A DNA stretch of 64,000 bases from Coenobita brevimanus. Lineage: Eukaryota > Arthropoda > Malacostraca > Decapoda > Coenobitidae. Positions 22,330-61,934 of this stretch are shown piece after piece. The notes beneath the pieces are model-generated. The model made no database searches. It saw only the letters and a program-made list of their open reading frames with translations, and was not told the origin of the DNA. The DNA lies in assembly GCA_032717465.1 (NCBI GenBank), contig CM064684.1, positions 460,001 through 524,000 of the forward strand. The letters are read 5' to 3'. The position numbers and the translations under genes were made by a program. Position 1 is the first letter of the stretch. Every line of letters begins with the position of its first letter.

Positions 22330-23470
22330 ATCAGGTGTGTAGAAGATAAAATGCTGTACCACCTGGCTATGTATGTGAGTGCTCGTGCTCAGCTGACAGT
22401 GAATGGAGATTTGAGTGATGAGTTTCCGTGAATAATGTTGTGCATCAGGGGTCAGTCTTGAGCCCCTTGTTGTTTGCCATGGTACTTGAAGCCCCCTCAC
22501 GTGACTTTTGAAATGGACTCCCGTAGGAGATGTTATGTGCTGATTATTTGGCGTTCACTGCAGAGAATGAAAGGGAGGCGGAGGAAAGATTTAGGAAGTG
22601 GAGGGATGGTATGGGGCACAAGGGCTTGAGAGTAAATGCAGATAAACAAAGGTGATGGTATCTAGGGGTGGTGGCGGTACTGTCAGAGATGAGGGAGAGT
22701 GGCCATGTGCGGGTTGCCACAAGGGCGTGGGAAGTAATTCCCTCTTGTACAATGTTTGTGATATGTGGGTGTATAAGAGATGTAGTGGTATTAAAGGCAG
22801 ACTGCGAGATAATGCTGATTTCATGCGTGCGGTGTGTTGGGGAGAACATGTGGAGATTGCCAGGCGTGAAAGGATTGATCTTGCTGGTGAGTCTCTTTAG
22901 TGTGTGGAAGAGTTTTGTTATTTGGGGAGACATGTTATGTGCTGGAGGTGGGGCTAGAGTGACGAGTGATTGCAAAAAGTTCAGGGAGCTGTTGCTTCTC
23001 CTGACATTGAGAGGGCTCTCCCTCCGTACTAAGCGATCTTTGTACGAGTATGCGGCATGTGTTAGGAGTGTAATGCTGTATGGTAGTGAGACCTGGGCAG
23101 TAATGGAAGAGGATATTCGCAGACTCAAACGTACAGAAATGACAATGATTAGGTGGATGTGCAGTGCGTCCTGGAATGTGAGACCTTGGGAGACTAGGTT
23201 TACAATGGAAAAGCTATGAGGAAGGATGGGACTGGAGTGCCTTGGTGCTGAGATGAGGAGGGGTAGATTGAGATGGTATAGGCATGTGGAGAGGGTGAGG
23301 GATAACAATTGGGGGTAGGGTTGCGAAAGGCAGACCGGAAAAGACCTGGGACGAGGTCATAGAGGTCATCTCTTATCAGAGATAAGGGACTGAAAAGGGA
23401 GGCTGTCAGAGATCAAGCGGCTTGGACAGCCGCCATTGGGGTACCAAGGCCAACGCATGCAAGCATGTTG
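22330..23470 (+). pseudogene. decayed non-LTR reverse transcriptase with internal zinc-finger-like segment
   Basis: Broken frames read HQGSVLSPLLFAMVLEA, then YADYLAF (palm YADD damaged), LRVNADK, a Cys/His segment (WPCAGCHKGVGSNS, MWVYKRCSGIKG) and SVMLYGSETWAVMEEDIRRL. The end reads GRLRWYRHVERV and resembles the thumb and C-terminus of a non-LTR polymerase. Stops and shifts are frequent. The YADD-zinc segment-YGSETW order is one I know from repetitive reverse transcriptases in marine invertebrates. No endonuclease is left. Confidence 0.75.
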
Positions 23471-23693
23471 GAGCCTTTATAAACGAAAATGAAACCTGGC
23501 CTAACCAATTCAAGACCACATCACTAATCATCCCACCTCATCTCTGAGCAAAGACTACCAGAATGACCATTAACCCCTTCACTGCGATAACGTATATTGA
23601 GTTCCCTCTTCCTGCCTTCAAACGGCTGTATTCAGCTCGGGGAAATGTTAATGAATGAGAAGATTCATATTTGCCTTCATTAGCCCTTTCACT

Positions 23694-24052
23694 CCTACAT
23701 CCTTTCTACTCTAACCTGGCCTAAAATTCCCATCTCTCCAGCACCAGAACAATCCATCAGTAGGCACAATAAGAGCCTATCCTTGTCCTCACCCAAAACA
23801 ACCTCATCACTATACGTCCTTTACTTGGTCTGGATTTTCGTCCTTTTGCAGCTTATATCACAAACCTCAGTGGCGGAATTTAAAAAAAAAAAGTAAAAAA
23901 AAAAAAGGAAATAAAGAGAGAAAAGACAATGCTACAGCTCAACGTGTCTCTCATAACACTTCCTCATGACTAGCACCAATCTCGTGTTAATCGCATTTGA
24001 AACGAAAAGGTGGTAATTTTAGGCCACGTTTGAGTAAAACGAGTATATAGCG
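23694..24052. mobile_element. foldback element, family B
   Basis: The left end is TCTACTCTAACCTGGCC, the interior has the complement of the GTCACGAAGAAGTG block, and the right end is TAGGCCACGTTTGAGTAAAA. A poly(A) stretch sits in the middle. Confidence 0.6.
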
Positions 24053-24399
24053 CAGAATCAGTCCCAAGCTGAAGGGGGGAGGAGGAGAGAAATACCGTAT
24101 AGTGAGAGGATAAAATCAAAGGGTATTTAAGACAGCGGCATAAAAATAAAAATCATTTGGTGATGAGGAAGACAGACACTTACAATGGATATTATAAATG
24201 AAGGAGGAATGACGAGCTCTTGGCTATACTGTAAAGTCAAATTGGTTATCGGCTTCCCAATGGATACAAACTCCCGTGACCTGTTCAGCAATATCAAATA
24301 ACTGTTTATGCCTAATACTTCGACTTCTAAATCATCTAAACTGGGACATACTTAGAGACTGGGAGACCTAAACTTTCTTCTTGTCAGTATCTCTAAGGA

Positions 24400-25040
24400 C
24401 AGCGTGGAATGGCGCTGAGTTACTACACAGCGTTGTTGATGGAAAAATGAAAAGCTGAAGACAATGGACTACATGGAAGGATAAAGCGGGGAAGCATTGG
24501 TGTACCTTAAAGAGATGATGCATTGTGATAAGTGAAGATGGTGGACGAGTGAGAGGCAGGCCAAGTACTTATGTGAAAGGCTAGAGGAGGGAAGCACCGG
24601 GACACCTGGATGTAACAGCGAATTGTGATCAAGGGTGAGTGAGCAGCAGTGGACAGTGAACTAGATGGAAGGAGAGAGCAGTGAAATATCAAGGCGCCCT
24701 GATATGATGATGGGACTGTGATATAAGGTGATGGGGGAAGGAGGAGAGGCAGACCCAGAAACAGAACGTGGATAGGCAAACCAACGAATTAAGTTAACGT
24801 ATAAAGTGGGAGAGAGCTGAAGAGAGGGCGGCCATGAAGTTCGGATCAGCTACAACAGAAGCAACGTCATCAAGAGGACAGAGGAGGTGGAATACTCAAG
24901 AGGAGATGTATGTGAGGTAAACTTGGCCTGAAGTGGTAGAAGCAGTAGTGAGACTTGTTAGATAAGATGACAAAATACGGAGCGGAAGACCAAGAACGAG
25001 ATGGATGAAATATGAACAGTTTAAAATTGCGTATAATCAT
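24400..25040. repeat. degenerate GA-rich tandem region
   Basis: About 100-bp imperfect units carry GATGGAAGGA.AGAGC, AAGCA(C/T)(C/T)G, GTGATAAG(T/G)TGA and GAGAGGCAGACC words. It reads like a decayed reverse-transcriptase tail that was tandemly amplified. No open frame of note. Confidence 0.35.
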
Positions 25041-25841
25041 TTCTGGTATACTGGTCTTAATATACAGAAGCTTCAGAGTCTACACTGACCCAAAAAATAA
25101 CTAGGGTCTGAAAAATGTAATATGAAAAGGCTGATAAAATGAATGACGAGGCTTTTGGCATTTAATCTGATACACAGAGTCAAATTAATGCGAGTCAGAT
25201 TAACCAAATATAGTCATCAGAGTCTTCCACTGTCCAAAGAATAAAAAAAGAACAGCCAATAATCAGAAAGCCAGCAAAAGTAAATACAATAACCCTACTT
25301 CAAAATACAAAAATGAAAAATAAACTTAGTACGATACATGCCAACAATAATAATAATACAACACAGTTTTCAAAGACATTCGAAGGTCAGAGAGACTGCC
25401 CTTGTAAAATAAAAATAAAAAAAAAGTCACAATATGAAGGTCTGGTACAATATATAAGTTTAAAAAGTAACTATAGATGCTTAAATATACCCACAAGTCC
25501 TCAGAATAACTAAATAAAAGACGTGAGTATTATTAACACTTAAAAAATATCCACAGTTCCACAGGTTGTCAGAATAACCAGGTAATGAACGCGAGTATAA
25601 CTGAGACACTTTAAAAATTCCATTGTCTCTACAGATAACCCTGGTCTAGTAAATATAATATGATAAATGCCGATAATATTAACACACAGGCTTGGGAATC
25701 CACAAGGGTCTTATATAGCTAGTATGATAAATGCGAGTAAATGGAAGGCACTGCGCGACCCCTAAAAATACAAGAGTAAAAAAGTAAAGACAAAATATTA
25801 CAATTGATGTGTGTATAAGGAATGGGTCATCTTATCGTCTG

Positions 25842-26031
25842 TTAAGAAAGCTCCCTAACACCCCTTCCTTAGCGATTTATTTTCGGATATGGCTGGTTAA
25901 TATCCTTTTGTACGTTACTGATGCAGAGTATGGCGATATTGGAAGGATTTGTGTACAACAGAAAAAGGACGGTACAGTGCAATAAAAGGAATATAAATCG
26001 CTTAGGAAAAGGTGTTAGGGAGCTGCCTTAA
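25842..26031. mobile_element. foldback element, family A, best copy
   Basis: The ends are TTAAGAAAGCTCCCTAACAC and, inverted, TTAAGGCAGCTCCCTAACAC, followed in both by the CTTAGCGATTTA block (about 37 bp). The interior has GATATGGCTGG and GATATTGGAAGG. A solitary right half lies at about 26110-26165. Confidence 0.78.
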
Positions 26032-26639
26032 CCGAGAGAAAATAGGCCTTTAAGAGGAGTATAAGGGAGATAGGTACATGAGTTACTACAAAAGCCATAA
26101 GTATAATAACATTAAGGTGTAATGAACAATATAGATCGCTTAGGGAAAGGTGTTAGGGGACTTCCATAACCGAAGAGAGTATGGGCCTTCGAGAGGAGTA
26201 CAAGGGATCTAAGTAAAGGAATTATTATAAAGCCTATCATTCAATGCAGGTCCACAGAATAACTAGAATTACAGATCTGAAATAAAAAACACGAATATAG
26301 TGTCCGAAGCACGCACAGGTGAAAAGAAAAATACCTGGACTTTAAGGAGTGGAAATAAAATCAAGAACTACTGAATAACAGCTGAATAACTCCTGAATAA
26401 CTAGACAATGAAGGACGTGGGTATAATGAATGAAGTATACAGTCTTCTGAAACCGAAAAACTGGTAGATGAAGGATGTGAATAATGAATGATATACCATG
26501 GCTTCCGAAACTGTATGAATCTACTGAATAACTATGTGAGTATATTGATTAAAATGTACAATCATCATACACTACATTGATCCAGTGAATAACAGGGTCA
26601 AGATACTGTATAAATATCCTATCTATGCTGCTTTTTAGT

Positions 26640-27020
26640 TTTTCTCTTTTTTTAGAGGCCTTTTTATGATTGTATATGTCACCCTTGTTAATTTAAAAGC
26701 GGCTCTCGATCTCTGGCAGCATCTCTGTTCAATCCCTTATCCCTGAGACCATCCCAAATCTTCTTACGTCCACCTCTTGGCGCTCTACCTTCCACATTCT
26801 CACTCCTTGATTTTTTTAAACATTATTTCCATCCTCCATATGTCCAAACCACAAGGCTGCTCGATCTCTAGCAGCACATCTATTCAATCCTCTACCTTTA
26901 AGGTCATCCTAACTCTTCTTAAGTCTACTTCTTGACACTCTACCCTCCACATCCTCATTCCTTTATCTCTCCACCCAATATACATCCTCTATTCTCTCCA
27001 TGTGTCCAAACTACCTCAAC
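26640..27020 (-). pseudogene. two copies of a reverse-transcriptase C-terminal tail
   Basis: On the - strand the better copy reads RAPRGGRKKIWDGLRDKGLN then RDAARDRE and a stop, the arginine-rich end typical of non-LTR polymerases. A second, worse copy (about 26850-27020) shows the same CTGGCAGCA/CTCTACC landmarks. Both sit inside the exon-derived array. Confidence 0.55.
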
Positions 27021-27989
27021 TCTGGCCTATAAAACAGCTGGAATACAAGGAAAGTGAGTATAATGTATAATAAATGCAAATATAGAGGGCACAACGTCTA
27101 CATTAGTCCAGAGAAGCGTATAGGAGAATGAGACAGCACAGATTTATCCATGAAACTTCCAAAATATGAGAAGTGTGAGAAAATTAATGCAAACTTGAAG
27201 GCAGGAACGAGAGTCTAAACTGTATCAAAGAAGCAGAGGCCATGAGTGCAGGAAAGTGAAACAGCAACAGTCGAGCCAGCAAAGGGACTTCAAATATTGC
27301 GTGGATCTTTGGAACTGCTAGAATATGAGGAGTGTGGCTAAAATGAAGACAAATCTGGAGGTACGTAGATGGCAGTGCCTAAGCTGTAGATATTACCACA
27401 GCCACAGACCTATAGAAGTTACAGAAATTGCGCAGACCTAAAGAATTGCTAGATTATGAGGAGTGTTTAGTTAATGCCAATCCAAGAGCCCCGGAATTGA
27501 CATTGGTGCGATGTTAGAGTATGGTGGAGTGAGACTGCCATAACCACAACATGACCGAGGCTCCAAGAAGGTAGAGTCCAAAGAATTACTAGAAATGGAG
27601 GTTTGTGAATATTTTTTTCTTCTAGAGCAGGGGAAGTTTGAGTTAAGTAATGCAAACGGTGATACAGGCAATGGAATCTAAACTGTTATGAAGAAACACT
27701 GGCCATGAAGACAGCAGAGAAAGAACAGACAGAGACTCAAAGATTGCACGAGTCCAGAAAATCATCGGAATATGAAGGGTGGAAGGAAAATAAATGCTGA
27801 CCTGCAGCCTCCGCATCGTAGTTAGTTTGAAGTAGGGGAAGTCCGAGTGTAGCAGAGTGAGACGGCCACAAGCGAAGCATAAAAAGGGGGCTTCAAAGGA
27901 AACACAGATTCAAAGACCTGCTAGAATATGACGAGAGTGAGTATAACCAAAATTCACTTGAAGGTCCTTGAGTCTACGTTGGTTTAAAG

Positions 27990-28206
27990 AAGTGCTATAC
28001 CCATTTTACCCTAACCTGGTCTATAGCTGCCATCTTTCCATCTTAAATGCAGAGTTGTAACAATAGACTTACTCTAGAATATGGCGACAGTAACGGAGAA
28101 GTCTTATGAAAAGGATGTACAGCTGTAGCACTCGTTTTTAACCACAGAGCTACGTGGTTCAAGGGGGAAAGAGGACGAAAATTTGAGAAAAAGTAAAAAG
28201 AGTATA
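27990..28206. mobile_element. foldback element, family B, within the exon-derived array
   Basis: The left end is ACCCATTTTACCCTAACCTG and the right end AAAATTTGAGAAAAAGTAAA, with ATATGGCGACAGTAACGGAG in place of the usual interior. It interrupts one array unit. Confidence 0.55.
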
Positions 28207-29099
28207 TTCCTGTGTATAAAAGTATGAGACGGCCATAACTCTCTTTGCCTCTCTTTACCTTGGCCGAAGAAGTAATAGACTAAGAGGAATGCGAGTAAAA
28301 TGGAGCCACATTTGGAAGCCCCACAGTCATCACTAGTGTGTTGTAGTACAGCCTATGCGTAGCTGGATGGGACAGTCACAGCCCAGACGAAGCAGCTCAA
28401 CGGATTTTATGGGTCTGAGGATTTACCAAAGCGTGAGTAGTGAGCAAAATTAATGTTAGATTGGATGTCCTTAACGTCAAGCATGGGTGTAAAGACGTAC
28501 TGGTCATGATTGTAGCAGAGCGAGTCGACCACAATCACACATCTCATTGTCAAGGCACTAAAAATTGTACAGGTCTGAAGAATTACAAGAAATACATGTA
28601 ACTGGGGCAAAATGCACGAAATACAGAAGCACCACAGAATATTATAATACAAGGGATGCAGGACGTGGCGGGAAATATGAAAGCATTGGATTTGACACTG
28701 GTATGAAGACAGGTTGAATTTTCAGGACGAGAATAATTTGAACACCACACAGAGGCTCCTAAGACTGAATAGACGTACAGAACAGCTGGAAAAATAAGGA
28801 ACTGGAGTCTAATGATCACAACTACAATGGTCCCTGATTCCACATTGGTAAAAAAAAATATCTCTAGCCACAACTACAGTACTACAGAGGGTCGACGGAT
28901 TGAATGGGTTAGAGGAAGTACTAGAATGATGAGGAATGGTTAGAATAATCACAGCTCCAGTGGTCCTTCATTCTGCACTGGTCCAAAGAAGGGCTGGCCA
29001 AGACTAGACCTACTCAACCTGTACAAATGTGGAAGCCAAAAGAATGACGCGAAGGACGATGCTCTCATTCCGGTAAAAAAAAAAAAAAAAAAATGGCCC

Positions 29100-29375
29100 A
29101 GAGTGTAACAAGGTAAGACAAACATAAAAACACCAGCAGAAAAAAACACAAACACAAAAACACTGGCGAAAAGAGAGACAAACACAAAAAACACAAGCAG
29201 AGAAACACAAAGACAAAAACATTAACAGAGAAAGCGACAAATACAAAAACACTAGCCAGGAGAGAGAGACAAACAGAAAAACACTAGCGAAAATAGAGAC
29301 AAACACAAAAACACTAGCAGAGAAAGTGACAACCACAAAAACACTACGAGAGAGAAGCAAACACTACCACAGCAT
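29100..29375. repeat. minisatellite, AAACACAAAAACACTAGC type
   Basis: Units of about 35-40 bp carry ACAAACACAAAAACACTAGC and GAGAAAG/GAGAGAGAC, seven or so copies, preceded by a poly(A) run at 29075-29094. Confidence 0.8.
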
Positions 29376-29591
29376 TAAAAAAAATAAATAATAAACAATA
29401 AACTCCAGGCACTGTATAAACGGACTAAGGCTGCGTTCACACCAAGCGATTCGATTCGATTCAATTCATGGAGAATCATATCGATTCATGATTCGTCTTG
29501 ATGCGACATGTTAATTCCTATAGGAACTGTTCACACCAAGCGAATCAATTCAATTCAAATCATGGCGATTTAAGGCGATTCAGAATCACTG

Positions 29592-29780
29592 ATGCGCGAG
29601 GGTCCATTTTTTCATCAGTCACGGCGATTCAGTGGAGGAGTGAGCACCATGCTACCGGACGTCCTGATAAATTTAGTGAGAGAGCGACGTGCTATTTATG
29701 ATGCTAAAAAGTGGAACAATGATTTTGGTGCATTCACAACGATAAACATATGTCTATTTTTTTACTCTATTCAGTCATAA
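29592..29780 (+). pseudogene. possible MADF-like start of the second Harbinger ORF
   Basis: A short frame contains LINLVRERRAIYDAKKWNND, which resembles the first helix of MADF/Myb-like DNA-binding domains encoded by the partner ORF of Harbinger elements. It lies opposite the transposase fragment, as expected. Only the beginning is present; weak evidence. Confidence 0.35.
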
Positions 29781-30018
29781 ATGAAGGATGTCTATTTTGT
29801 TACTGTATTCACAGCCATAAATAAAGGATGTCTATTTTCTTAATATATTCACAACCAGAAACAAAGAATTTATACTTATTTTTACTCTATGCACAACCAG
29901 AAATAAAAGATATGTTTTCTTAATGTATTCTGTATTCATAACCAGAAATAAAAGATGTCTTTTATACTGCATGAAACACTACTTCTCCCAACTTTCAGAC
30001 TTTTTAACAGTTCACTTC

Positions 30019-30318
30019 TTACCTAAGGTAAATGGCAATCCTTTCTTCAACTCCAACTGCACGTCGGTAATTAGTATTCTGTTTTCTTATGTTGGGTGCA
30101 GTCAACTCCACTAGCATTTTAAACTGTTCATTGGTCATCCTAAAATAATCATAAAACTTGTCTGAATTGTTTATCAAATCTGGGAACAAGTGTCCGAAAC
30201 TCCCAAAATCAGGTCTTTTTGCATTAATTTCATGCACCCATATTCTTCTTGGACGCCTACGCCTACGCCGCCTCAGCCACAGCAACACCTCTATTTCAGG
30301 AAGAGCGTCTACGTCCAT
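30019..30318 (-). pseudogene. N-terminal fragment of a Harbinger transposase (HARBI1-like, DDE_Tnp_4 type)
   Basis: About 99 residues from an ATG. It contains RRPRRIWVHEINAKR, DKFYDYFRMTNEQFKMLVEL and APNIRKQNTNYR, then ERIAIYLR. The order R.IWVH.IN, F.YFRM....F..L and T.YR......ERIAI.LR is the HARBI1 N-terminal region ahead of the first catalytic Asp. The frame ends at CTTAG/GTAAG, which looks like a splice donor, but no DDE exon fits in the remaining element. Confidence 0.7.
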
Positions 30319-30689
30319 CCTCGTTCAAGTCAGCCTTTGCACTACTCCCTGTTGATTCTGACAGTTTGATTCTGTCAGTATGAACGGCGCTGATTCAAAA
30401 TGAATCGAATCAATTGATTCTCCATGAACTGAATCGAATCGAATCGCTTGGTGTGAACGCAGCCTTAGTCGAAAAATAGTGGATCTGAATGTACCTATGA
30501 TGGTCCCACGGTCTACAATGGTCCAGAGAGTTGTTGGCCATGAGTGTAGACAAAATTGGACCTACGAAATATCTAATAAATGAGGAATTGGAGCATGATG
30601 TCGCATATAAAGTGGCCATAAATTCCACACAGGTCAAAGAATCACTTGTCCTTCATGTGATGCGGCCACTACAACGTCTATGAATACCA

Positions 30690-30950
30690 CGACGGCTAAT
30701 AACATCATCATCACAGGGCTCCACCAACATCACCACCACCACAGAGCTCCACCAACATCACCACCACCACAGAGCTCCACCAACATCGCCGCCACAGCAT
30801 CACCAACATCACCACCACCACAGAGCTCCACCAACATCACCACCACCACAGAGCTCCACCAACGTCATCATCGGTACATCTTCACCAACATCACCACCAC
30901 CACAGCACCACCACCATTATCATCATCACAGCGCACCACCACCTCCATCA
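30690..30950. repeat. 28-bp minisatellite, CCACCAACATCACCACCACC type
   Basis: Copies of CACCAACATCACCACCACCA plus CAGAGCTC, five good ones and several decayed. It interrupts the exon-derived array. Confidence 0.85.
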
Positions 30951-31687
30951 TCACCTTCGTCGGTTCTCCTCCACTTGTCGGTAAGATGAACACAAGATGC
31001 AGGTTGCGGATTCTGTACTGGTCCAAGGAATGGCTCAGTTATAAGGGACGAGAGTATAATCAATGCAATATGAATGCGATGATGAATGCAACTGTATGTC
31101 CCTCTAAAGACTAACTCCAACATGAGGAGGAAAATAATAGACGCCAAGAAATATTAGGAGTCTGAAGAAGTGTTGGCCATGAGTGAACTTCCTGAAAAAC
31201 AAATGAAAAACCATAGAATAATTACTGAAAATATGGCTGCCAGAGGATTCTACATCAGTCAAAAGAATCACTAAACCAAGAGGAAATGTTTTCGAAAACT
31301 GCATATATAAACCTAGTGAATAACAAGAAAACAGAGATGTAAATAAAGGAAGCAAAGTCTCCATATATTGCATAAGCATAATGAATAACAACAAAGATGA
31401 AAATATTAATATGAGAACTGAAGACACTACGATGGTCCAAAAATCCGCGTTGATCCCAAATGTCACTCTATTATTACCGAGTTTTTGAAAATTGGATAAA
31501 TGTCATGAATAACAAGAAACCAGGGATGTAAATGGTGTGGCCACGAGTTATACATCATCCCAAAGAACCACTGCATGATAAGGGCAAGTCTCCAAAGGTT
31601 GCATGAACGTAGTGAGTAACAAGAAAACTGAATGTGTAAAAGAAACAAGAAATCCCAGCGCAGTGTAAAGTCGAGTGGCCAGGGATT

Positions 31688-60524
<28,837 letters not shown>

Positions 60525-60622
60525 CCCCTCACCGACCAGCCCTCACCAGCAGCCCTCACCGACCAGCCCTCACCAGCAGCCCTCATCGTTAGTCCCTACA
60601 CTGCGCCCCTCACGCATGACAC
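60525..60622 (-). other. 5' untranslated part of the first coding exon
   Basis: On the - strand an acceptor (TTTTCCACAG) precedes 60622, so the exon probably starts there with 98 untranslated bases. The leader contains two copies of a roughly 26-base CAGCCCTCACCGAC-type unit (+ strand sense). A further non-coding exon and the promoter would lie to the right and were not identified. Confidence 0.5.
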
Positions 60623-60659
60623 CTGTGGAAAATAAAGTGGATTGGGTTAGCCTTGGTTT

Positions 60660-60790
60660 GGGTGGGATACGGTAGGTTGGGGTAGGGTTGAGTAGGGTAG
60701 GGTAGGGTAGGGTAGGGTAGGGCAGGGTGAGGGTGGGGTGGGGTAGCGTAGGGTAGGGTAAGGTACATTAGGTTAGGTTAGGTTAGGCTG
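60660..60790. repeat. (GGTAG)n with (TTAGG)4
   Basis: GGGTAGGGTAGGGTAGG units for about 100 bp pass into ATTAGGTTAGGTTAGGTTAGG (about 60768-60788), the arthropod telomere motif. Confidence 0.85.
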
Positions 60791-61135
60791 GTGATACTTA
60801 ACCAACACTCTTCCTTATGCCAACACCAGCACTCATACTTCAGTTTTACACATGAGAGAGAGAGAGAGAGATGCGTACCGTACCTAATCATTTACCTTTA
60901 ATTCATAGCCCTCACCTGTCCTACACACCTCAGCGAGCAGACCAGGTAAATATACTGACCTGGTACCTGAGATTGCACTATAAAATCCGGTATCGTATCA
61001 GTTTATATAATTTCCACTACTGTTTCTCCTTTCAACACACGGTAGTCTATATTTCACAGCACTTAGTTCATGTTGCAAAATGTATCGCGAAGTTCGTAAT
61101 AGTTCAACGGGAATGGTCACCCTGCGTTCTTCCTG
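60791..61135. other. no gene seen
   Basis: Unique-looking sequence with one short (GA)n run, upstream of the - strand gene's first visible exon. A promoter could lie here, but I see no TATA or initiator I would defend. Confidence 0.35.
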
Positions 61136-61149
61136 TTGTTAGAGAGTAC

Positions 61150-61610
61150 ATCTGCGCACTCCCTGCCGTTCACATGCGCCCCCCCTGCCGTTCATTTGTG
61201 CACCCCCTACCGTTCATTTGCGCCCCTCCTGCCGTTCATTTGCGCCTCTCCTGCCGTTCATTTGCGCCCCTCCTGCCGTTCATTTGCGCCCCTCCTGCCG
61301 TTCATTTGCACCCCTCCTGCCGTTCATTTGCGCCTCTCCTGCCGTTCATTTGCGCCTCTCCTGCCGTTCACTTGCGTTCCCCCTGCCGTTCATTTGCGCT
61401 CCTCCTGCCGGTCATCTGCGCCCCTCCTGCCGTTCATTTGCGCCCCTCCTGCCGTTCATTTGCGCCTCTCCTTCCGTTCATTTGCGCCCCTCCTGCCGTT
61501 CACTTGCGTTCCCCCTGCCGTTCATTTGCGCTCCTCCTGCCGGTCATCTGCGTCCCTCCTGCCGGTCATCTGCGCCCCTCCTGCCGTTCATTTGCGCTCT
61601 TGCCGTTCTA
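61150..61610. repeat. 22-bp minisatellite CTGCCGTTCATTTGCGCCCCTC
   Basis: About 20 copies of this unit (CTGCCGTTCATTTGCGCCCC plus TC). All three + frames are free of stops and give the same 22-residue period, since 22 is not a multiple of three. Confidence 0.93.
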
Positions 61611-61756
61611 GTACCACTAAACTATGAGTCAGCAGTTCTCGTGGAGGTCGCAGCCTGCACTGTACCCTTATCAGATCCTCATCATCGTTGCTTTACAGGT
61701 GGTACCCGGACAAAAACTTATTCAGCGACCCTAACTTTATGCTGTGACTGTACCAT

Positions 61757-61759
61757 TAG

Positions 61760-61828
<69 letters not shown>
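61757..61828. repeat. (GT)n
   Basis: About 70 bp of GT. Confidence 0.93.
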
Positions 61829-61830
<2 letters not shown>

Positions 61831-61934
61831 GCATTTTGTACCACTGGCCTCTTCATCTGGTAGATTTTTCCAGCCTCTCTTACCCACACTGTTATTCTGA
61901 TCTGGGTGAGGTGCAGATAGGAATAAACATTACT

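Larger units (their letters stand above)
29429..30464. mobile_element. PIF/Harbinger-type DNA transposon, internally deleted
   Basis: The terminal inverted repeats are 50 bp (29429-29478 and 30415-30464) with one mismatch, starting GGCTGCGTTCACACCAAGCG. The flanks are GAC-TAA on the left and TTA-GTC on the right. This fits insertion into a palindromic GAC-TWA-GTC site with a 3-bp duplication bearing one change, the target style of PIF/Harbinger elements. Inside are a transposase N-terminus (- strand), a possible MADF-like start (+ strand) and an AT-rich tandem repeat at 29745-29965. It is too short for a whole transposase. Nearly identical ends suggest recent movement by trans-mobilisation. 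Confidence 0.8.
25040..31660. repeat. degenerate tandem array related to the terminal exon of the - strand gene
   Basis: Units of roughly 100-170 bp share, on the + strand, a block like GTCTACATTGGTCCAAAGAA followed by TGCTGGCCATGAGTGTAGCAG and AGTGAGACGGCCACAA. Examples are at about 25070, 26230, 26570, 27095, 27230, 27520, 27840, 28480, 30515, 30640, 31150, 31255 and 31550. The same block lies in the coding exon at 31690-31750; I count about 42 of 59 bases equal between that exon and 28484-28542. The array is interrupted by foldback elements (25842, 27990), a Harbinger derivative (29429) and a minisatellite (29100). It runs on from the exon's stop codon, so part of it may be 3' UTR. Confidence 0.65.

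Noticed and set aside
22544..23308. 254-codon frame on the - strand
   Set aside because: It is antisense to the decayed reverse transcriptase, whose motifs are on the + strand.
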